A DNA stretch of 64,000 bases, taken from NCBI GenBank assembly GCA_951213105.1, contig OX578149.1:5159818-5223817 (forward strand), written 5' to 3'. The notes beneath the pieces are model-generated. The model was not told the DNA's origin and did no database searches. It saw nothing but the letters and a program-made list of their open reading frames with translations. Both the position numbers and the translations under genes were made by a program. Of this stretch, positions 32,992 through 45,102 are shown piece by piece. Source of the DNA: Amaurobius ferox (lineage: Eukaryota > Arthropoda > Arachnida > Araneae > Amaurobiidae). The first letter of the stretch is position 1. Each line of letters begins with the position of its first letter.

Positions 32992-34270
32992 TTTTTAACA
33001 CTTTACAACAAAGTTGAAAAGTGTTTATGACTTTGTTCATTCTGTCTGTCTGTCTGTCCGTTAGCATGATAATTGCCGTAAAAATGACTTAATCAAAATG
33101 AAATTTTACTATGTTGTTCAGACGGTCTGTAGAACCTATGGGAATATAAATGAATAATATCACCCAATTAGTTTCGGATTGAACCCGGGTTGAAAAAATG
33201 AAATAAATTGAACCCTATGGGACCTAATTTTTCAAACATTTTTTAAGCGGATTTAAAATTCACAAATTGCTTCGAAAATTTTAGGTAACATTCAAATTGT
33301 TCCATAAAATACATAAAAAAATAAATTCAGCGAAATATATTCAGTAGTTTTTCAAATAAAAATTAAAATAATAATTACACCTCTTATATGAAGCGATCAT
33401 GTGACCATGATATCAAAAGATCACGTGACCCACTTCAAAATGAAATATGGCATCCATCTTGTCTCAAAATCGTGATTTTTAAAGTTCTTTTTAATTCATA
33501 TTGAGTGTTGTATCCGTCCTAAAACCACTTTATTTTTTCTTAAATTCTGTGCATCTACATACTGAAACAACACAATTACAATATATTTGAGTTTAAATGA
33601 TCATCCAAATTTGATTATTTTTATAACGAAGCCTATTTTTCACTTACGTAAAATGTAAACAGCAAAATATGCAGAATGAGTTGTATAAAAATTGCGGTAC
33701 TTTTTTAACGCAAAATTATTTAGCTCATGGAGTCTGCATAGCTGATATGAATGAAATATTCATTGATTTTATAGAGAAAAGGACGATTTTTTTCGATGAC
33801 GTTTTAGGCATAGAGTTTAATTACTTGTAGCTCCATGGTCTTAATTTTTAAATAAAATAAATTATTATAGTACTGTGATGAATGAAATGCTACTTTTATA
33901 GAGAGAGCCAGGCGTGTTATTTTTTCTATGACGTCATTTGAATTAATTTCAGTTGTTTTCGATAAAGTTTTCAAATATAATAAATTATCGTAGTATTATG
34001 ATAATTTTAAAAATATTACCAAGGAATGTATCGCATTTTAGAGATGTTTAAACCAGGCAATTTATATTTCAATGCCGTCATTTGAATGAAGCTCATTTTT
34101 TTCGATGAAGGTTAAAGTTTTCAAATAAAATAAATTAATGTAGTATTGTGATAAGTTTTAAAATATTACCGAGGAATGTATTGCATTTTAGAGATGTTTA
34201 AATAAAATTACATTGAAGTTGGAAAGTGTTTCATAATCAATGCTTTAAGCATGATTGATCTTTCTTGTAA
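32992..34270 (+). repeat. RepB copy 3
   Basis: Starts CTTTTTAACACTTTACAACA and carries the TCTGTCTGTCTGTCCGTTAG block. It ends at GCATGATTGATCTTTCTTGT. Its last third contains a local duplication: TTACCAAGGAATGTATCGCA near 34016 and TTACCGAGGAATGTATTGCA near 34167. It lacks the 57-bp insertion of copy 2. Confidence 0.7.
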
Positions 34271-34290
34271 ATTTATATTCAATGTTGTTC

Positions 34291-34588
34291 AATTTCATCC
34301 GAACAAATGAGATGCGCTACTTTTACTCGTCAGATCAAGATTGGCAACTGTTGCTAGAACAGCAGAACAGACTGACACGAGAAAAGGGATTGTCAACCGC
34401 GAGAGGAAAAAAAGATAAAAAAAATCCTTGGAAGAGGGGATGAGAAGACGTTAGGAAATCTGAATAAATGAATTTTAATATTTTAAATACGATAAATACT
34501 ATAAAGAAATTAAACATCCAAGAAAAGATTCAAATCATTTCAGTGCTACGCATATAATTGTCCTAAAATTATGAAAAAGGTAACTAAC
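34291..34588 (+). pseudogene. 298-bp gene-like fragment, copy 1
   Basis: Identical in length (298 bp) to 38232-38529 and about 95% identical by eye, while the flanks differ completely. It begins AATTTCATCCGAACAAAT and ends GGTAACTAAC. It holds an open frame ending at 34443. The last 40 or so residues include DWQLLLEQQN, LTREKGLS and a basic GKKDKKNPWKRG end. An AATAAA stands at 34463-34468, 20 nt after the stop. Codon composition is less AT-rich than the surroundings. It looks like the last exon and 3' untranslated part of a gene spread by duplication or capture. I do not recognise the protein. Confidence 0.5.
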
Positions 34589-34714
34589 CGTAATACCAAG
34601 AAAAATTAACTGCAGTGTTGCCCCACTCGACTTTCTCATATCAAAATCCAAGTTTTAAGTAGCTTTCCAAAGCCCTCAAAAACAAATTTTTTTTTAAATG
34701 GCTATCGTGGGTTC
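34589..34714. other. short spacer
   Basis: Nothing recognised. Confidence 0.3.
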
Positions 34715-35230
34715 AACTGATTCCAGTTATAACGTGTTACCCTTCACTTTAAAGAGCCTGAAAAAAGCGTTCGATTAACACCATACTTGACAATGTATCC
34801 CTGGAGCCCGGAGAAGGAGTCTCGTCGGAAACAAAAGAAAATGGATCGCGGTCATTTGAAGAACAATGATTGAAACTATTAAGTTTCGTGATCACTGAAT
34901 AAACCCTTTTCATGCGTGAGTACGTGTCACATTTTGTCTTATGTTGTCATGTTAAAAAAATATATATAATTTCGATTCCATTTTGAAGTTTCGTTTGAAT
35001 CGAATTCTAGATTTTTGGATACCAAAAACGGATGTACATTTCGTGAAAATAGATTAATATGTGTGGCCGCTATCGTGTACACAAGAAATCGACCGCAGGC
35101 AGACAGACATCACTCCAAAAACAGTCAAAACAGGTTCGAGAGGACTTGAAACAAACATTGGTATCCAAAATTTCGAATTCAAAAATTTTCGTGAAAATAC
35201 TACTTCTTTTAAGTAAAAATGGCCGAGATT
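34715..35230 (-). repeat. RepD copy 5
   Basis: Matches copy 3 in reverse. On the minus strand it carries TTTTTGGAGTGATGTCTGTC, then GCGGTCGATTTCTTGTGTAC, then GCGGCCACACATATTAATC. The short frames here on both strands are shadows of this non-coding repeat. Confidence 0.6.
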
Positions 35231-35814
35231 TAAACGATGCACAAAACAAGAAAAATATAAAGTGGAAGCGAGGATTCACCTACTTGAAACTGATTTTAGA
35301 TTATTTTAAACTTGAAAACTTGAGAACTTTAAACTTGAGAACTTGAAAATGAATCGAGCTGAGAATATTTTAAACGAATGTCTCGCAATTCAACGAACGA
35401 AACGAACGTGTAGGATTTCAGTCCTCGACGTGCTCCGGAATTCGATAACGAATTCGTCAAAGATGTTGAACGGAAATCCAGACACGGAGAGATAACGGAA
35501 AAGGAATAGAAATGTGTGCAGGTAAAAATGGGTATGTGTGTAGGTCCTAGCAAAAAGTCGGGCTTTGAATAGACTCGCGGTTGTGAAATAAGCGACATGC
35601 GAAGAGCTTCAAATTAAAACTTGATGTAACGAATAATTACGAAATTAGAAGTATAAAAGATTCATTTGAAGATCCTACATAGAAAAGAGCCTATATAAAG
35701 TTTTTAGAATTTGAATATTAAATGAAGCGCATTAAAATACGGGAAAACAACGAAATCAAGAAAACAAATTTTGTGGTGCTCATTAAAGAGATAATGCATT
35801 AACTTATTACTTTT
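35231..35814. other. unassigned spacer
   Basis: No gene recognised. A short array of the word ACTTGAGAACTTTAA lies at about 35308-35348. Confidence 0.35.
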
Positions 35815-36076
35815 TAAATATAAATTATATTTCTTTGGATTGAATTATTGTTCTTAATGGAAGCGATCGTGAATGGCATAGTTCTTACATTGCAGCGTGG
35901 CCGCATTATAATCCGCCATTATTGTTTTGCACGAGTTCCTAAAATATAATCATTGATTAACATACTACACATTGAATTCTTAACTTTTAAAATAAACATT
36001 ATTTATTTGCATATATTATTGTGAAGATTAAAATCCCATTGATCTTATTAAACTTTTAAGGAGGAGAAAATGCACG
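35815..36076 (+). mobile_element. LTR-A copy B, internal 3' region
   Basis: Matches the region upstream of LTR-A copy A, with GGCCGCATTATAATCCGCCA, CACGAGTTCCTAAAATATAA and purine-rich AAGGAGGAGAAAATG before the LTR. Confidence 0.55.
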
Positions 36077-36767
36077 TGTGAGGCCAGGTTTTTATATTAT
36101 TCCCAAATTCAAGTATCTGACCTAATATATATGTAGATCTGCCAATACCTCTGTTGGTCGTTCTGTTGTTCGTCATGTTTGGAATATCGGTCGTTGATTT
36201 TTCTGATATTTTCAGGTCAGTTTTCTCTTTTTTCATGCACTCTCAAATTTTAACATAACCACTACACATTCTTATATCTCAACGCTTCTGCATCGTCATT
36301 GCATATGAAACGCTCTCTTGGACATTCATTGCCTAAATATCTACGTTACAGGACAGTGATTCTTGTTGACTGCTCTCTCTCGCTTCTGGACTTTAATTTG
36401 TTTTATAAAACACACTCTTGGACAGTCTGAACCCCAGCCTGAATTAATCTTGAATTCTCTCCTCGTTGCCACATCATTTTGCCTGAGATCCAGATACGCC
36501 CTCCGTATCAATATTGGTTTCTCCTCAGTGCGATGTAGCATAACTGCTTGACTGGCTACTTTATTATCCAATGATACCTGGTTTAAGTCTTGGCCCAAAG
36601 TAGATTTTTGTCCCAACCACACTTGCAATTTATGTGAACTGAATTTATTGGGGTCATGACCTTCCGGTCCAAGACTGTCATAAAATGGCGCCTACCAGTC
36701 TGCGCTTTGTTTCATTGTACATAGCCGTATAAATCTCAAAACTGCATAATTGCCTCCTGTTCTCACA
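36077..36767 (+). mobile_element. LTR-A copy B, LTR
   Basis: 691 bp, starting TGTGAGGCCA and ending TGTTCTCACA. It aligns with copy A (684 bp), including CTCTCCTCGTTGCCACATCA and GGTTTAAGTCTTGGCCC. The two frames at 36341-36628 (minus) and 36363-36551 (plus) lie inside the LTR and are incidental. Confidence 0.6.
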
Positions 36768-37460
36768 CATTTAAATAGCAGAAACGTATTTAATATACAG
36801 GAGCACCTTTAAATCCCAAGGGCACACTCTTGAATGAGCTGTTTTGTGCAAAGTGTAGTGAGCATGCTCAGTCTGAAATGGGAGTTTCGATCTGTTACAG
36901 TTCGTTGTAATAACCGAAATTGTGATTCTGCTAATTTGCTTGCTATTTCACGTATGTACGCAAATTTTCATCTTCCTGCCTAAATTCAGCCAAATGTTGA
37001 TTTCGCTTCATCAGGAATGGAGAATGAACTTTGCTTCGCTCGTCCATAACTATTTCAAATGTTTGATTAGAACTTGGAAGTAGGATCTAGCTGAGACTAT
37101 TTTAAAAGCATTTCTAAAAGCATATCATGCAAAAGCTCCTTGTTTGGAGACATTCGTGGGAATACCGAAAAATGAATACTTACGGAAATACCGACCCAAT
37201 AAAATATCCTCCAAAATAGATCGGTGATAGATGGACCGCGAAATAGAAAAATGGGACTACGTGCCAAAGAAAATGGTCTGCCGAATAAAACAGAAAGCGA
37301 TAGTAAAATGTCCCAAACATTTCATCCTTTAAGGCACCGAGGGGGGACATGAAAAGTGAATTATTGTGCGATTTTTTTAAACAGAGTTTAGAGCAGATTA
37401 TTTTAATGCGAAGAGATATGCTATGATGTATGTATTATACTCGTATTTTAAATCTAAAAT
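36768..37460. other. unassigned spacer
   Basis: No gene or recognised repeat seen. Confidence 0.3.
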
Positions 37461-38130
37461 TCTGATGTGAGCAGCACATGACTTTCCCTACACACTCGAA
37501 CTCTCTTAATTTTTTCAATAATTCATTGTCTTGAATGTCACCCAATAACACGCATCATTATTTGAAATGACACTGAATTGCCGCTTTTAATCCAATTTTT
37601 GTTTTCATTGGGTGACTGGGCGTAATTTCACTGGTCGTAATTTGAAATTCGTAATTTCGCGTAGTGCACATGTGAAAAATGAAAAACTAAAATATATCGA
37701 AAATTGCTAGTGCTCGAGTTATGGGAGGTTGGTCTTATTATTTTCATAATCAAAAATGACGAATAAAACAAACATTTAATGGATACATTTGGGGATGCGC
37801 AATCTTTTAGATTTGGCCGATTTTTGCGGGGCCATTCCGTAAAAACGAGGGAGGTTCTTTTATCCCGAATAGTACCGAAATCTAATCATTACGAGTGTTA
37901 CCCATAAGTGACCTACCTATAAAATTTTATGGAATTGGGTCCATTAGTTTTTGAGTGAGAGTAGATATACACATTACACAGACAGACCCACACAGACGTT
38001 ATGCTAAAATTAGACTAATTATCTTGTTTTAGAGGTCCGTAAACGTGTCGATCCGTCGGAAACTCGAGTTACGGTTTTCGACACAATTTCAATACTTTCC
38101 CTATACATTATTATGTATTATAGGGAAGGT
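37461..38130 (+). repeat. RepC copy 5, both ends present
   Basis: About 670 bp. It starts TCTGATGTGAGCAGCACATG and ends in the terminal hairpin ACTTTCCCTATACAT..TAGGGAAGGT at 38094-38130. Inside are a TG/CA-rich block (ACAGACAGACCCACACAGAC) and CGTGTCGATCCGTCGGAAAC. Non-coding. Confidence 0.7.
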
Positions 38131-38231
38131 AAAAATGCATAAATAAAACAGAAACATTTCATTTAAAGCAACAACCAACCCAAAATGAATAGTGTCGATC
38201 GGTGTTGAAGACAAAAACGAGCCTTTTTCAT
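38131..38231. other. short spacer
   Basis: Nothing recognised. It separates the RepC hairpin end from the gene-like fragment by about 100 bp. Confidence 0.3.
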
Positions 38232-38529
38232 AATTTCATCCGAACAAATAAGATGCGCTACTTTTACTCGTCAGAGCAAGATTGGCAACTGTTGTTAGAA
38301 CAGCAGAACGCACTGACACGAGAAAAGGGATTGTCAAACGCGAGAGGAAAAAAAGATAAAAAAAATCCTTGGAAGAGGGGATGAGAGGACGTTAGGAAAT
38401 CTGAATAAATGAATTTTAATATTTTAAATACGATAAATACTATAAATAAATTAAACATCCAACAAAAGATTCAAATCAATTCAGTGCTACGCATATAATT
38501 GTCCTGAAATTATGAAAAAGGTAACTAAC
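38232..38529 (+). pseudogene. 298-bp gene-like fragment, copy 2
   Basis: Second copy of the fragment at 34291-34588, with the same ends. The frame stays open to the stop at 38382-38384. Between copies the last 43 codons differ at only four residues (D/E, R/A, T/N changes and a K/E near the start) plus at least one silent change. There are no frameshifts. The AATAAA downstream of the stop is kept. Flanks are unrelated to those of copy 1, so at least one copy was moved. It follows RepC copy 5, whereas copy 1 follows RepB copy 3. Confidence 0.5.
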
Positions 38530-39280
38530 TGGTCTCGCAAATTTACATAAACCCTTCAAACTAACTGCAAAAATAGAAGTTTATAAAAAATTATAAAAAA
38601 TAAGTAGAACAAAAAATGAAGAACTAACTGATTTTAGAGGCCAAAGGACTAACGTTGTCAACCAATCATCATCAAACATCAGTCGCCTTTACTTTGACGA
38701 ATAAGGCGACTTTGCGCTTGTCTTTCTTGACGAAGAAAGATTTTCGAAAACTCCTCCCTTTCTTCCGTCGGCAAGAAAGAAATTGAAAATCAGAATCCAT
38801 AAGATTCGGTCTTGTATAGTTGATACCATAATTAGACAAAGATTTAACCCCCTAGATTACAATTCATTTCCTAGAGTGACTGGAAAGTATTTTGAAAGAA
38901 AACCCATTTTCTCCTCCCCCAGAGGAGGAAATCGAAAATCCGGAGGTTCTTTCCCCTAAATCTGCGATGATGAATGTCTTCTAGGTCACTGAGAAGGATT
39001 CGCGGGGGTATCTGGAAAAGCCAAAATGCTTTAGACAATTATTGTAGAGATTATGCAGTTTTTCACGAAAAATCAGTTTTACAATTTCACTAGTTCCCGC
39101 ATTGTCCGTTTTTATTATTTCGGCTCGAAAGTTTTTATATTTCTTTATATATATATATATATATATATATTAATTTGTGCGTTTAAAATCACCTAAAAGT
39201 GGAAATTCTAAACCCCTAAAAGTGAACATTTTAACTGAATACATTTCTAAATGAATGAACTGAATACATTTCTAAAAAAA
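38530..39280. other. unassigned spacer with (TA)n
   Basis: No gene recognised. It includes a (TA)n run at 39146-39170. Confidence 0.35.
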
Positions 39281-40338
39281 TCTGATATGGGCAACACATA
39301 ACTTTCCTTATATAATGCAATGCATTTACTATTTTTACAATAAAAGAATAGTTTTTGCTTATAGTAGCTATTTATATTCTTTCCAAGAAATTGAATTTTT
39401 GTCAATTGGTCGTCATTTTCACTGATTTAATGGCATTTTTATCCATTTGGCGATATTTCCGCTAATTTGGCAACATTTAAAAAAATCGTCAGGTTGGCGA
39501 CATTCCGCCAAATTCGACGCCGAAATCTCGCCAAGCGTTATAAAAGGAGATATAAGTTATTTTTATAGCAGATAAATAACTATTGGCGTTCAAATACAAA
39601 AGTATTACTCAAAGTATCTTTTCTCGTGAATGGAACGAGCTAAGTCCACGAAAATGATGTCACCCAATTTATCGCATATTATTACATATAAAAAGTGAAC
39701 ATGTTTCTCAACAGTTTATATATTTTTTTTAATTTATTGGATTTTTTGATAAATTTACTTTAAAAATGTGCAATATCTCGAGAACAGTTCGTGCTAGCGT
39801 TCTAAAGTTTATGTCAATCGTTTTCTAAGGAAAAATTACATTAGAAATGTCTATTTGCGTGACTTTATTAAAAGTTTTGATTTTTTGATGATTTTTTCAC
39901 AATTCAGGGGGGTTCTGAACATTCGATTACGTTTAAAACCAATAGTCTTCCAGTATTCATGGATTGTGATTTTTGTACCAAATTTTGTTTGAATCGGTCC
40001 ATTTGTTCGTCAGTTATCGTCTCCACAGACTCACTGACACACACACACACATACTTTCACACACACACACATACTTTCACACACATACACACATACTTTC
40101 ACACACACACACATACTTTCACACACACACACACACACTTTCACACACACACACACACACACATACTTTCACACACACACACACACATACTTTCACACAT
40201 ACACACACAGACATCAGCTCAAAAATGTTTGATTCGTGATGAGGGATGCTTGAAACGTGCTCTCCCGTCGAGAACTCGAATTCGAATTTTCGACCCCGTC
40301 ACAATACTTTCCTTATACATTATGTATATAAGAAAAGT
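39281..40338 (+). repeat. RepC' copy 2, with Mod20 and a CA-rich array
   Basis: Starts TCTGATATGGGCAACACATA and ends with the hairpin ACTTTCCTTATACAT..ATATAAGAAAAGT at 40306-40338. It carries the Mod20 array at about 39400-39545 and ATATCTCGAGAACAGTTCG near 39773. The CA-rich array lies at 40037-40209. It is a close relative of 59055-59980. The 150-aa and 88-aa frames at 39959-40411 are translations of the CA array. Confidence 0.7.
40037..40209 (+). repeat. (CA)n-TACTTT compound minisatellite
   Basis: Runs of four to nine CA units are separated by about seven TACTTT-type interruptions, giving an irregular 18-28 bp higher-order unit. In the sister copy at 59830-59850 only a plain CA run exists, so the array expanded after the copies separated. 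Confidence 0.9.
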
Positions 40339-40664
40339 AAAAATAATTCAAATCGGCCATCATTTTATAGTCTATCCAATGACTCGGATGCATTTAGCTT
40401 ATTTCTGTTGACACTTACATAATAATATTTCACGCACATAGCGCAGTCCATACTTTTATGTATCTGCATTGACTATATTGACGTATTTTAGTTTTCTATA
40501 AATGCATATTCCTAACAAAATTCAAAATTTCGAATCATTTGAACTCAATACACATTATAATAAATTTTAATTATATTATTTTACATAATGCATGAACACG
40601 TAAATTTTCATGACGATATGTGCATTATTTTTGGACTTCCACTACAATTCAGGGTAATGCATAG
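40339..40664. other. AT-rich spacer
   Basis: No gene or recognised repeat seen. Confidence 0.3.
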
Positions 40665-40935
40665 GAAATGCATAGGAATCGTATCGAACATTGCAACTCC
40701 AGTTTTCAAAGGATATACACGTTTTGAGCACTATAGAACCCGAAAAATCTATCTCTAGCGTGATGTATGTGTATGTGTCTGTCTGTTGAATGTATTTATC
40801 CAGTTTAGCTGAAAACTGAATGGATCCAATTCCACAAAATTTGCTAAAAAGGTTTGGACACTTTATTTTAATCAAAATGCCACCCAGTGCAAAAACAGGC
40901 ATGAAAGAATTTTGTTTTTTTTAACAAACTTTTAA
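40665..40935 (-). repeat. RepC copy 6, partial
   Basis: Carries GGAATCGTATCGAACATTGC, TATACACGTTTTGAGCACTA and a TGTGTATGTGTCTGTC block as in RepC copies 1 and 4. Both termini are missing. The minus-strand 86-aa frame here is incidental. Confidence 0.5.
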
Positions 40936-42289
40936 ATAGGAAGTATGTATTTGAAAGCAACTGCTGAAGCTCAAACAGGGACGTCAATGAGGCTGAAACA
41001 CCCTCTAGACCTAAGTCATAAAAAATTCCTTTCGTTTAATCATGAAAAACAGCAAAGTAGATTGGATAGCACGCTGAAGATGGTCGTCATTCAAAATTGA
41101 ATGCGTTTTTGAGTTAGAAAAAAAAATGGAATCATTTTCAGATCAATACATTTTGTTTAAAAGTAAAATCATGAAAATGGACCAAATACCTTTAGAAAAT
41201 AACTTATAGATTTAATAGATTCAATAAATGGTCATCATTTAAAATATAGAATGCGGTTTAAATCGAATAAAAAATGATCGGGGAAATCTGTAGGCCAGAA
41301 ATGTGGTTTAAAAAAAAGAAAAATCGGCCGATTACATTCTGAAAACTCTCAAGGGAAGGAAATGTTATCAAAATTTAAATATATAAAGGACTGTTTAACA
41401 AGGCGATCGGTAAAGAAAAGGAAAATTAATTATATTAACATTCAGATATAAGCACAACGTATATAACGTATGTAACGTAAGCATATAACGTATATAAGCA
41501 CAAATAACACAATAATGCAGCATAATGCTGATATTATTTGCGCTTATATGCGTTTCTTATGTTCCTTTTCTTTGCATTTAATTGTTGCTTTGTAATTGTT
41601 GATTAACATTCATGTCTGGTAGTTATCAAGTAAATAAGCTTCTTCGCAAATGTCATCCATTTTATAATTATAACGATCATAAAATACTACTTTTATAAAA
41701 GAGTACAGAAATAACAGGATTTGCTTAATATAAATTACGAAATGCACAATAAATAATGATTTATTTTATATCTGTTTTATTATACGATTTTAAATTTAGG
41801 TAGATAAAGTAAATAGCTATAAGGATACAAAATATCAGAGGTTGAGGTCGGATTTGCGACGCTATATAAATATTTTACTGATGAGAATAAATAAAACATT
41901 GCAACCGTTCAAAGACGTCAAAAATTGACTTAACGAAAAACAGCGCAACGTTGCAAAATATTCGATTTGAAATTCGAGCAATAGCAACCCTATTGGAATC
42001 CTAGTGGTCTTTTTAAAACGTCATGTTGTTACCTGTATACACCATTACCAGAACCTCAATAGGGAGCTAGCTCTTGGTTCTGGAAAAAAACTCGTTACTC
42101 GAGACATTTCTGACCAAACAACAAAATTCAAAATTATCCAAAGTTGGCGATATTTTGTCAAATGAGTCGCCAAGGACAAGCACCCCGGACTATAACATAA
42201 TACCAAAGTTGTTTTCCCTCGAGGACATGCCGTGAAGCTATATTTCAGGTAACCACAATAGTATGCGTGTTCGTTCAAAACTCAACTTA
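40936..42289. other. unassigned AT-rich spacer
   Basis: No gene recognised. A short array of TATAACGTA words lies at about 41458-41495. Confidence 0.3.
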
Positions 42290-42635
42290 GCAACATGGTA
42301 TTTTTTTTTCAAATAAATCTGCTGCATAAACTCATTGGATTTAATTCCGTTGCTTAATAACATGATATCATTATTTTCAAATAATTTTGCTGAACAAATA
42401 TTGTTTGCATAATGCTAATCTCTGTGGAAGATTTGTTTGTGCGTTTTTATTAATGTCTCGATAACCCCCTGCTCCTACACACTCAAAACATGGACTCAAT
42501 TCTAAGTGGGACCATTCCAAGTCTACCTCGAAAGTGCCATCCAATTCGGTGCAGCCATTCCTCCATGATGACGAAACAAATACGCACACATACATGCATA
42601 TCCATAAATAGACTTTTAATTTCATTTATATAGAT
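42290..42635 (+). repeat. RepE copy 3, 3' part
   Basis: Matches the right-hand third of RepE copy 2: ACTCATTGGATTTAATTCCG, AACATGGACTCAATTCTAAG and CCATCCAATTCGGTGCAGCC. It ends TTTATATAGAT at 42635. The minus-strand 82-aa frame here is a shadow. Confidence 0.6.
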
Positions 42636-43204
42636 TTACCCCTGCAATACGTAGCATCCAATTGCAATATCTAAGAAGCTGCTTAATCGATGGATACCCA
42701 ATTTGGGAAATGTTACATATATATTAACAACCGTCACGATTTCTAAAATATTATAGCGCCATGCCTAGTGTACATGACATATGCATGCATTTTGTAGTAA
42801 TAAATCCCAAACTATTCAAACATCAATGGGGTACCAAGTAAAATGTATATGAAAATCACGTATATGGATAACTCGTCCGCATAATGTTCCAAATTTTATC
42901 CAATCAACACCCTTTTTCCTGTGATGCTATAGCAACTGGGTAAGAGCTGTTAAAAATAAGTTTTAATGTAACGTGACTGGCATTTTGTACCAACTCTACA
43001 TTTGAAAATGTCTTACTTTTTATTCAATTGGCATGCAAGTTTGAACATTCATTAAAAATCGAATTGAAAAAAATCCATATATGCTTGAGATTTAGAGAGA
43101 AATGAGTCTGTTATGGGATAACGAAAATTGCCAATAAAAATGTCAAAAAAGAAAAAATCCACAAGGACTAAAATGCATCCTTAACTCGCATGTTTTGCGA
43201 AATT
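42636..43204. other. AT-rich spacer
   Basis: No gene or recognised repeat seen. Confidence 0.3.
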
Positions 43205-43237
<33 letters not shown>

Positions 43238-43392
43238 CCTATCTATCTATCCATCTATCTCTATCTCTCCCTCTCTGTCTGTCTGCGTCTCTCTCTCTGC
43301 CAAAATCTCTCTTTCTCTCGCTGTATCTATATCTCTGTAACTGTATCTCTATCTATCTATCCATCTATCTATCTCTTACAGACACACACATA
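43205..43392 (+). repeat. (CT)n / (TCTA)n compound microsatellite
   Basis: CT runs, then several TCTA arrays with CCTA and CCAT variants, then CTCTGTCTGTCTG and further TCTA units, ending in a short CA run. The 86-aa and 66-aa frames here are translations of it. Confidence 0.9.
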
Positions 43393-44329
43393 TAAACACA
43401 CAAACTATATGCATTATGTAGCTCGATATTTGATGATGTATATCCGCTAAATGAAATCTTTATATGTCAACAGAACGTAAAGTGAATTAATGTGTGAAGC
43501 CATCCCTATTTTATATAAATGCCCCAAGTCATGACACTCAATAATATTTTAAACTCGGAAATGTGTATTACACATACCCCTTCAAAATATGTAATTGTAA
43601 AAGCTCGAGGGATTTCCAATGTCAGTTTGTTTCCTATTTGAACCCCCAATTATGAGGTATAAGGGCCTGGATAATATTAAAGAACAGAAAAGAGGTAAGG
43701 ATTTTTAGCCTTTAGGCTGCAAACTTTAGAATGTAATCTTTGGAACAATAATGAATGTACAATCTTTTAATAGCTATTCAATTGGAACCACGAGCTATCA
43801 AGATTCTGGATAGTTAAAAGCGGGAAGGATGAAGACAATAATTACAATCAGACACCAATAGGTAAAACTTGTAAATATAGGAGTACGTATAAATTTAACT
43901 CACTCAGGTATAATGTAAGTTTAGGATGAGAATGGGAGAATGACACAATTTTTACTACCAATTTCTGTGGAAAGAATGGCATTGGCCAATTTAAGAGTGA
44001 AATATAGAATAGCAATGCAGCAAGGATACAGTTCTTTCAACTTTGTCAGCGTTAAACAACCAACAAAACGGAAAATAGAAATAAGAAATGGGAGCAAATA
44101 AAAGAAACAGAGGAGTATATACACGCAAGTTGTAAATTATAAGTGCACCCGAGAGAGTCAGTAACAAAGCAGAATAAAGAATAGTCCAGCCAATATGAAA
44201 CAGATAACTAACGCTCGATTGAAGTACTACAAAATACAAAATACAACAGAAGTCAAAACGATACACAAAAGTCCCAAAGTCTAATAAACGGGCAAAAATG
44301 GAACAGATATAAAAAAAAAATTGGATGTG
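43393..44329. other. unassigned spacer
   Basis: No gene recognised. The minus-strand frames of 67 and 91 aa at 43921-44266 overlap each other in different frames. They are hydrophobic because of AT-rich codons and have no motif. Confidence 0.3.
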
Positions 44330-45102
44330 TCTGATGTGTACATGACTTTCTCTGCAGACTCAAATTTATTTTATCTGTATTTTATTAATAGTTCTTTAAA
44401 TTGAGTTTAATTGCACTAAATAGCACGCGTAAATAATTGAAATGACACTAAATTGACACTTTTCATTGGGTAACTGGACTTATTTTTAAAGGGGAGCTGG
44501 CAAAAATGAGAAAAAATTAAAATATCTCGAGAACGGCTAATCCTAGAGTAATGGGGTTGATCTTTCCATCTTTAAGAATTTTGCATAAAACAAGCATTTA
44601 ATCGACATATTTGAGCATATGTAATCTTTTATTTTAGATTTTAACAGGACATTTCGCAAAACAAAGGCAGGTTTTTTTCTTCCAAATCATACTAAAATTT
44701 AATCAGCACCCGAGTTATCTACAAGTAACTTATCCACCAAATTTTGTGAAATTTGTTCTATTAGTTTTCCAGTTAGAGTGGATACAGACAATTTTTGAGG
44801 GCCATTTCGTAAAAAAAAAGGCAGGTTCTTTTATCTCGAACCGAAAAAAATCTAATCAGCATCAGGCTCACCCATGACTTACCTACCAATTTTTAGGAAA
44901 TATGATCAATTAGTTTTTAAGTTAGAGTGGATACATACATCGTACAGACAGACAGGCACACATACAGACGTTACACTGAAAATGTTTTTTTGTGTGTGTT
45001 CTAGAGGTTACAAAACGTGTAGATCCATCGAAAACTCGAGTTGCGATTTTCGGCACGATTGCAATACTTTCTCTATACATTACCATGTACTGCAGGGAAA
45101 GT
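44330..45102 (+). repeat. RepC copy 7, both ends present
   Basis: About 770 bp. It starts TCTGATGTGTACATGACTTT and ends in the hairpin ACTTTCTCTATACAT..TGCAGGGAAAGT at 45066-45102. Two ATTTCGTAAAA..GCAGGTTCTTTTAT blocks are inside. The frames on both strands at 44874-45191 are repeat shadows. Confidence 0.7.

Noticed and set aside
36341..36628. 95-aa and 62-aa frames on opposite strands
   Set aside because: Both lie inside LTR-A copy B, and copy A has no matching frames.
39959..40411. 150-aa and 88-aa frames rich in His-Thr
   Set aside because: They are translations of the CA-TACTTT array inside a RepC' element.
43190..43450. 86-aa and 66-aa Ser/Leu/Tyr-rich frames
   Set aside because: They are translations of a CT/TCTA microsatellite.
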